From NCBI GenBank assembly GCA_947427205.1, contig CANEHB010000012.1, positions 1-49,469 on the forward strand: 49,469 nucleotides of DNA. The letters are read 5' to 3'. The notes beneath the pieces were generated by a model. The model was not told the DNA's origin. It was given only the letters and a program-made list of their open reading frames with translations, and ran no database searches. Of this stretch, positions 45,722-49,469 are shown piece by piece. Made by a program: the position numbers and the translations under genes. How positions within the stretch are numbered: position 1 is the first letter of the stretch; each line of letters starts with the position of its first letter. This DNA is from an uncultured Clostridium sp. (lineage in GTDB: Bacteria > Bacillota > Clostridia > TANB77 > CAG-508).

Positions 45722-47020
45722 ATGGATAATGAAAATGATTTTAATCTTAGTACTGATAATTCTTTTAAGAAGAGTAAAGTAAAATATTCTTCTGGAGGAG
45801 GTTTTGGAAAAACAGTATTTGTACCTTTTATTTCAGGAATTGCTGGTGCAACATTAGTAATAGGTACATGTTTTGGAGTTCCATCAGTAAAATCAAAACT
45901 TTTACAAACTTCAAATCAAGGCACCTTTCCAGTTTCTGCAAGTTCATCTGATTCTGAAAAAACTACAAATCTAATTAATATAGCTAATTACTCAGATACA
46001 TCAACTGCAGTTGCTGAAAAAGTTTTACCATCTGTTGTTGGTATAACAGTTAACTATCAAATTAGTTCAATTTTTGGTGGTAGCTCAAAAGGAGAAGCTA
46101 CTGGATCAGGAATTATAATTTCAGAAGATGGTTATATTTTAACTAATAACCATGTAATATCTAGTGAAAGTTCTAATTATTATGCAATTCAAGAAGCTAC
46201 TGGAATTAAAATAAATTTATATAATGACGAAACATCTTATGATGCTACAGTTATTGGAACTGATAGCTACACAGATTTAGCTGTACTAAAAATAGAAAAA
46301 GACGGATTAACTCCTGCTACTTTAGGCGACTCTTCTCAAGTAAAAGTTGGAGAATTTGTTATGGCAATTGGAAATCCTCTAGGAATGGACTATTCTGTAA
46401 CTGGTGGAATTGTAAGTGCTGTAAATAGAGAAGTTGAAAGTGATGGTAGTGTTTATTATGCAATACAAACAGATGCTGCTATAAACTCTGGCAACAGTGG
46501 TGGAGCTTTAGTAAATAGTAGTGGTGAAGTAATAGGAATTAATACTTTAAAACTTGCTGGAACAGGAATTGAAGGTGTTGGATTTGCTATTCCTATATCT
46601 TCTACAACATCTATTGTTAATCAATTAATCGAATTTAAAACTGTAAAAAGACCTTTTATAGGTATAAGTGGTACATCAGTTGATAAAACTACTTCTGAAA
46701 GATATAATGTACCATTAGGTATTTATGTTGAACAAGTTGAAAAAGATTCTCCAGCAGAAAAAGCTGGATTACAAAAAGCTGATATCATAACAAAAATTGA
46801 AGGTAAAGAAGTAAAATCAGTTAATGAGTTGAATAAAATTAAATATACTTATAATATTGGAGATACTGTAAAATTAACAGTAGTAAGAAATAATGAAGAA
46901 ATGGAGGTTTCAATACTTTTAGCTGAAACTCCTGAAGAAAATGAAACACAAAATAATACAAATCAAACTCCTACTCAAGTTCCTAATGGTAGTTCTTCAA
47001 TATTTGATCTATTCAGATAA
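45722..47020 (+). CDS. htrA: HtrA/DegP-like membrane serine protease
   Basis: This 432-aa surface quality-control protease has a short cytoplasmic tail and one TM (about 31-52). The trypsin-like domain carries His144 in TNNHVI, Asp185 in YTDLAVLKI and Ser259 in SGNSGGALV. One PDZ domain spans about 310-400 (SPAEKAGLQKADIITKI). An Asn/Gln/Thr-rich tail closes it. GGAGG lies 8-9 nt before ATG. It is monocistronic with a strong bidirectional terminator. Confidence 0.96.
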   Translation: MDNENDFNLSTDNSFKKSKVKYSSGGGFGKTVFVPFISGIAGATLVIGTCFGVPSVKSKLLQTSNQGTFPVSASSSDSEKTTNLINIANYSDTSTAVAEKVLPSVVGITVNYQISSIFGGSSKGEATGSGIIISEDGYILTNNHVISSESSNYYAIQEATGIKINLYNDETSYDATVIGTDSYTDLAVLKIEKDGLTPATLGDSSQVKVGEFVMAIGNPLGMDYSVTGGIVSAVNREVESDGSVYYAIQTDAAINSGNSGGALVNSSGEVIGINTLKLAGTGIEGVGFAIPISSTTSIVNQLIEFKTVKRPFIGISGTSVDKTTSERYNVPLGIYVEQVEKDSPAEKAGLQKADIITKIEGKEVKSVNELNKIKYTYNIGDTVKLTVVRNNEEMEVSILLAETPEENETQNNTNQTPTQVPNGSSSIFDLFR

Positions 47021-47106
47021 ATTTTTTAAATATATAGAAGATAAAATAAAATTTAACTTTTATATAATTTAATGTTTAAGTTTAAATTAAATTTAATATA
47101 TAAAAT

Positions 47107-47142
47107 AAAACATGTGAGTTCATATCTGAACTCACATGTTTT
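47107..47142. terminator. Bidirectional terminator between htrA and the YibE/F gene
   Basis: A perfect 16-bp stem AAAACATGTGAGTTCA with its inverse across a 4-nt loop. Confidence 0.93.
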
Positions 47143-47188
47143 ACTTTATATAAGTTTCTACAAATTTAAATAATTACTATTTATTAAT

Positions 47189-48442
47189 TTATATTTTTAA
47201 ACTTCTTTTTCCATCTAATTTATTTTCAGAACTCTTTTTATAAACTAATTTATCTCTATTTAATATAGCATATATAAATGATGTTATTGGTACTGTATAA
47301 ACAACACCCATACTTCCTGCAATAGCTGAAACTATTTGTTCTGCTATTGTTTCTTTATTTAATATTTCTATTATATTCATATCACATGCCATAAATAGTA
47401 ATATTAATGTTAATGATCCACCAACATAAGCTAATATTAAAGTATTGGTCATTGTTCCAATTACATCTCTACCAATATTCATACCACTTTTTAATAATTC
47501 AATCCATGTAATATCTGGATTTTTCATTTTAATTTCATCTAAACTTGATGCTATAGACATTCCTACGTCCATACAAGCTCCTAATGCTGAAACTATAATT
47601 CCTGCAAATAATAAATCTCTAAAATCAAAGTTTATTGTAGACATATTTATACTTAATTGAATTGCATCTTCACAAGCACCAGACATTTTTGCAATATTAT
47701 TAAATATTAAAGCCATAAGACCTGCTGAAACTACTCCCCCTAATGTACCAATTGCTGCTGTCATTATTTTTTTGTTAAGTCCACCAATTACTATAAATGT
47801 TCCAACTATAACTAACATTGATGTTAATATTGAAGTAAATATTGCATTATCCCCTTTAAATATTCCTTTTATTAAAATAAAGTAAATAAGTGTTATTGTT
47901 AATAATAAACCTATTATAGCTTTTACTCCTCTCTTCCCACCTATCACAACAATACTTAATAAAAATACTGCAAACATTCCAAATATATAATCAGCTCTAG
48001 CTACATCTTGCACTGTTGCAACAATGTGTCCATCTGGGCTTTCTGCTATTTGAACTATTACTTTATCTCCAACATCTAATTCATATGCTAAAATTTTTCC
48101 ATCTATATCATATGATAAAGTATAATCTGTAGTAAATTCTTCTCCAATGTATGGTCCTTCTATTATTTCAATAGTTACCTCTTGAACTTTATCTGTAACA
48201 GTCCCAGTTACAACTTCTCTAACTTCTTTTGTATCAATAACTTTTGCTGTTGTATCTGTTATTTTTTCTTCTCTTTCAATTAAATGTGCTTCTTGATCTG
48301 TGTTATCTTGTGGTGTTTCTTGTGGTGCTTCAGTTTGAGTAGTTGCATCTTGTGGTGTTTCATCTGGTGCAGTTGCAAAAACATTAATAAAAGCACTTGT
48401 AATTAAAAGAAATATAATAAATATTATGCTAATTCTTTTCAA
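47189..48442 (-). CDS. YibE/F-like membrane protein
   Basis: This encodes 417 aa. The signal peptide (1-23) is followed by a Thr/Gln/Pro-rich linker and an external beta domain (about 50-155), then about seven to eight TMs. The membrane part contains ALGACMDVGMSIASSLDEI and GMNIGRDVIGTMTNTLILAY, which are characteristic of the YibE/F family (PF07907). The function of the family is not established. The start is TTG with AGGAGG 8 nt upstream. It lies 26 nt downstream of the DUF3298-like gene, in the same operon. Confidence 0.9.
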   Translation of the reverse strand: MKRISIIFIIFLLITSAFINVFATAPDETPQDATTQTEAPQETPQDNTDQEAHLIEREEKITDTTAKVIDTKEVREVVTGTVTDKVQEVTIEIIEGPYIGEEFTTDYTLSYDIDGKILAYELDVGDKVIVQIAESPDGHIVATVQDVARADYIFGMFAVFLLSIVVIGGKRGVKAIIGLLLTITLIYFILIKGIFKGDNAIFTSILTSMLVIVGTFIVIGGLNKKIMTAAIGTLGGVVSAGLMALIFNNIAKMSGACEDAIQLSINMSTINFDFRDLLFAGIIVSALGACMDVGMSIASSLDEIKMKNPDITWIELLKSGMNIGRDVIGTMTNTLILAYVGGSLTLILLFMACDMNIIEILNKETIAEQIVSAIAGSMGVVYTVPITSFIYAILNRDKLVYKKSSENKLDGKRSLKI

Positions 48443-48468
48443 TCTTGAACCTCCTACTACCTCTTTTA

Positions 48469-49338
48469 TTAGAAAATTATAATATCCATTTCATTTGTGT
48501 AATCACTATTTCCATATGCATATACAATATATACATAACCATCTTGTGTTAAGAAATATGTTGTAGTATTTTCTACTTTATACATATCACTTGATAAATC
48601 TCTTTCATACAAAGTTCCATATTGATCTGCTATTATTTTCGCATTAGTATATGCTTTTTTTACATCATTTGTAATTGTTGTTTGAACTGCTTCTGTTGTT
48701 GTTTCTTTTTCTCTTATTAAATCTGCTAATGTTACCATTTGATTGTCTGCTATACTATAGTTATATGTTTTTACAGTAACCTTTTCAGCCTTTCCTTCTT
48801 CTTTCAATGATGATTTAACTACTATTGACAAAACATTTCCATTAACAAATGAAGCATATGTTACTGTATATATAGTTTTTCCATCTTTTTTTCTCATTAC
48901 ACTATTTGCTTTATCATAAAATTCTGATTTTATATCAGCATTAATAGCTTTTGCTTTTTCATGATTTATATTTAAAATTGGAATCTGTGCATTAACTGTA
49001 AAATAATTTTCATCTTCATCAGCAAAATTATATCCTGTATAAACTAATTCTTTAGATGGTTCCATTTTATCTGTTCTAACATTTTCACTATTAATAATTA
49101 TTGTATTTGTAAATAAATTATTAAAGTTAGATTTTAAAATATCAATTTCTTCTGCTGTTTTTTTACTTCCAATATTTATACCTAGCATAAGTACATCAGT
49201 ATCAGAATATTTATAGAAAAATTGTGCATATATTCCCAAACATAATGCAACTATACAAACTAGTATTAAAACCACAAAAAAAAGATATTTTTTAGGACCT
49301 GTTAGCGAACCTACTAATCTTCGTATAGCTCTTTTCAT
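48469..49338 (-). CDS. DUF3298/RsiV-like anchored protein
   Basis: This encodes 289 aa. An N-terminal basic tail and one TM (about 17-37) precede an external domain. Its two parts, IPILNINHEKAKAINADI (DUF4163-like) and the C-terminal TYFLTQDGYVYIVYAYGN with NEMDIIIF (DUF3298-like), are found together in PdaC and RsiV-type proteins. No catalytic domain follows, so a binding or sensing role is more likely than an enzymatic one. AAAGGAGAG lies 5-6 nt before ATG, and a good promoter is at 49369. It leads the operon with YibE/F. Confidence 0.78.
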   Translation of the reverse strand: MKRAIRRLVGSLTGPKKYLFFVVLILVCIVALCLGIYAQFFYKYSDTDVLMLGINIGSKKTAEEIDILKSNFNNLFTNTIIINSENVRTDKMEPSKELVYTGYNFADEDENYFTVNAQIPILNINHEKAKAINADIKSEFYDKANSVMRKKDGKTIYTVTYASFVNGNVLSIVVKSSLKEEGKAEKVTVKTYNYSIADNQMVTLADLIREKETTTEAVQTTITNDVKKAYTNAKIIADQYGTLYERDLSSDMYKVENTTTYFLTQDGYVYIVYAYGNSDYTNEMDIIIF

Positions 49339-49368
49339 TTGACTCTCCTTTTACCATAAATTGAATTT

Positions 49369-49397
49369 ATTATAACACTGATATATAAATTTATCAA
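49369..49397 (-). promoter_or_regulatory. Promoter of the DUF3298-YibE/F operon
   Basis: Minus-strand TTGATA (49397-49392), exactly 17 bp, TATAAT (49374-49369), about 30 bp before ATG. Confidence 0.75.
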
Positions 49398-49423
49398 TTA
49401 TTTTTTAATTCTTTACTATAATT

Positions 49424-49446
49424 ATCCCCCAGTATAACTGGGGGAT
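49424..49446. terminator. GC-rich perfect hairpin near the right edge
   Basis: ATCCCCCAGT/ACTGGGGGAT form a perfect 10-bp stem with a 3-nt loop, followed on the plus strand by TTTTC. It is probably a terminator belonging to genes outside the window. Confidence 0.6.
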
Positions 49447-49469
49447 TTTCATATAGGCCTATAAGGCCT

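Overview
The window is very AT-rich Firmicutes DNA, read with the standard bacterial code. Its gene set points to an anaerobic, probably gut-associated member of the Clostridia: pyruvate formate-lyase with its activase, a trimeric NAD/ferredoxin [FeFe] hydrogenase, the sporulation membrane protein YlbJ, a sortase with a matching surface protein, DUF4364 and a Maf/TrmL/RNase HII housekeeping set. This placement is by gene content only. I saw no rRNA, tRNA or CRISPR array.

Layout. 1-2160: the start of a minus-strand operon made of a two-TM, VirB2-pilin-like protein and a long protein with a receiver-like N-terminus, two AT-hooks and a perfect-period 51-bp (17-residue) repeat array; it runs off the left edge. 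2440-6450: minus-strand genes for an EamA transporter, a Met-gamma-lyase-like PLP enzyme, a lipoprotein cyclophilin, a small lipoprotein and trmL. 6.8-8.2 kb: two small plus-strand genes and maf. 8.5-11.6 kb: pflB and pflA. 11.6-14.3 kb: a sortase and its thioester/Cna-B substrate, set among inverted-repeat elements. 14.3-20 kb: an OmpR/HisKA two-component pair, pepF and an unrecognised protein with a kinase-like C-terminal half. 20-26 kb: DUF4364, an anchored protein, a SpoU methyltransferase and mfd. 26.4-27.8 kb: a two-gene plus-strand cassette of visibly higher GC. 27.9-33.7 kb: ylbJ, a tiny membrane protein and hydCBA. 33.9-40.4 kb: an accessory stretch with a serpin-like protein, a frameshifted small secreted gene, a decayed paralogue, an M23 hydrolase, a DUF2142 membrane protein and a higher-GC secreted protein followed by a small membrane protein. 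40.6-49.4 kb: M18 aminopeptidase, two tandem pyrimidine phosphorylases, RNase HII, HtrA, YibE/F and a DUF3298-like protein.

How the genes fit. PflB/PflA and HydABC give a fermentative core: pyruvate is split to acetyl-CoA and formate, and NADH plus reduced ferredoxin are reoxidised as H2. The sortase/surface protein, M23 hydrolase, HtrA, cyclophilin lipoprotein and DUF3298 protein form an envelope group.

Most interesting observations. (1) Four genes (hydC, pepF, the sortase substrate and the kinase-like gene) have a good Shine-Dalgarno sequence 30-45 nt from the start, separated from it by a perfect hairpin that leaves only 6-11 nt if folded away. (2) Two distant promoters share a direct repeat GTTAC-N5-GTTAC at exactly 11 bp from TTGACA; one drives an intact secreted-protein/membrane-protein pair, the other a decayed copy of that membrane protein. 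(3) The second of two tandem pyrimidine phosphorylases has lost the base-binding lysine (E. coli Lys190 equivalent is Leu). (4) The sortase substrate has Lys in place of the thioester Gln and ends right after LPVTG, beside a 184-bp inverted-repeat element. (5) A dispersed structured repeat occurs twice with compensatory base changes. (6) The AT-hook/17-residue-repeat protein and its pilin-like neighbour may open an undescribed envelope or DNA-associated system lying mostly outside the window.
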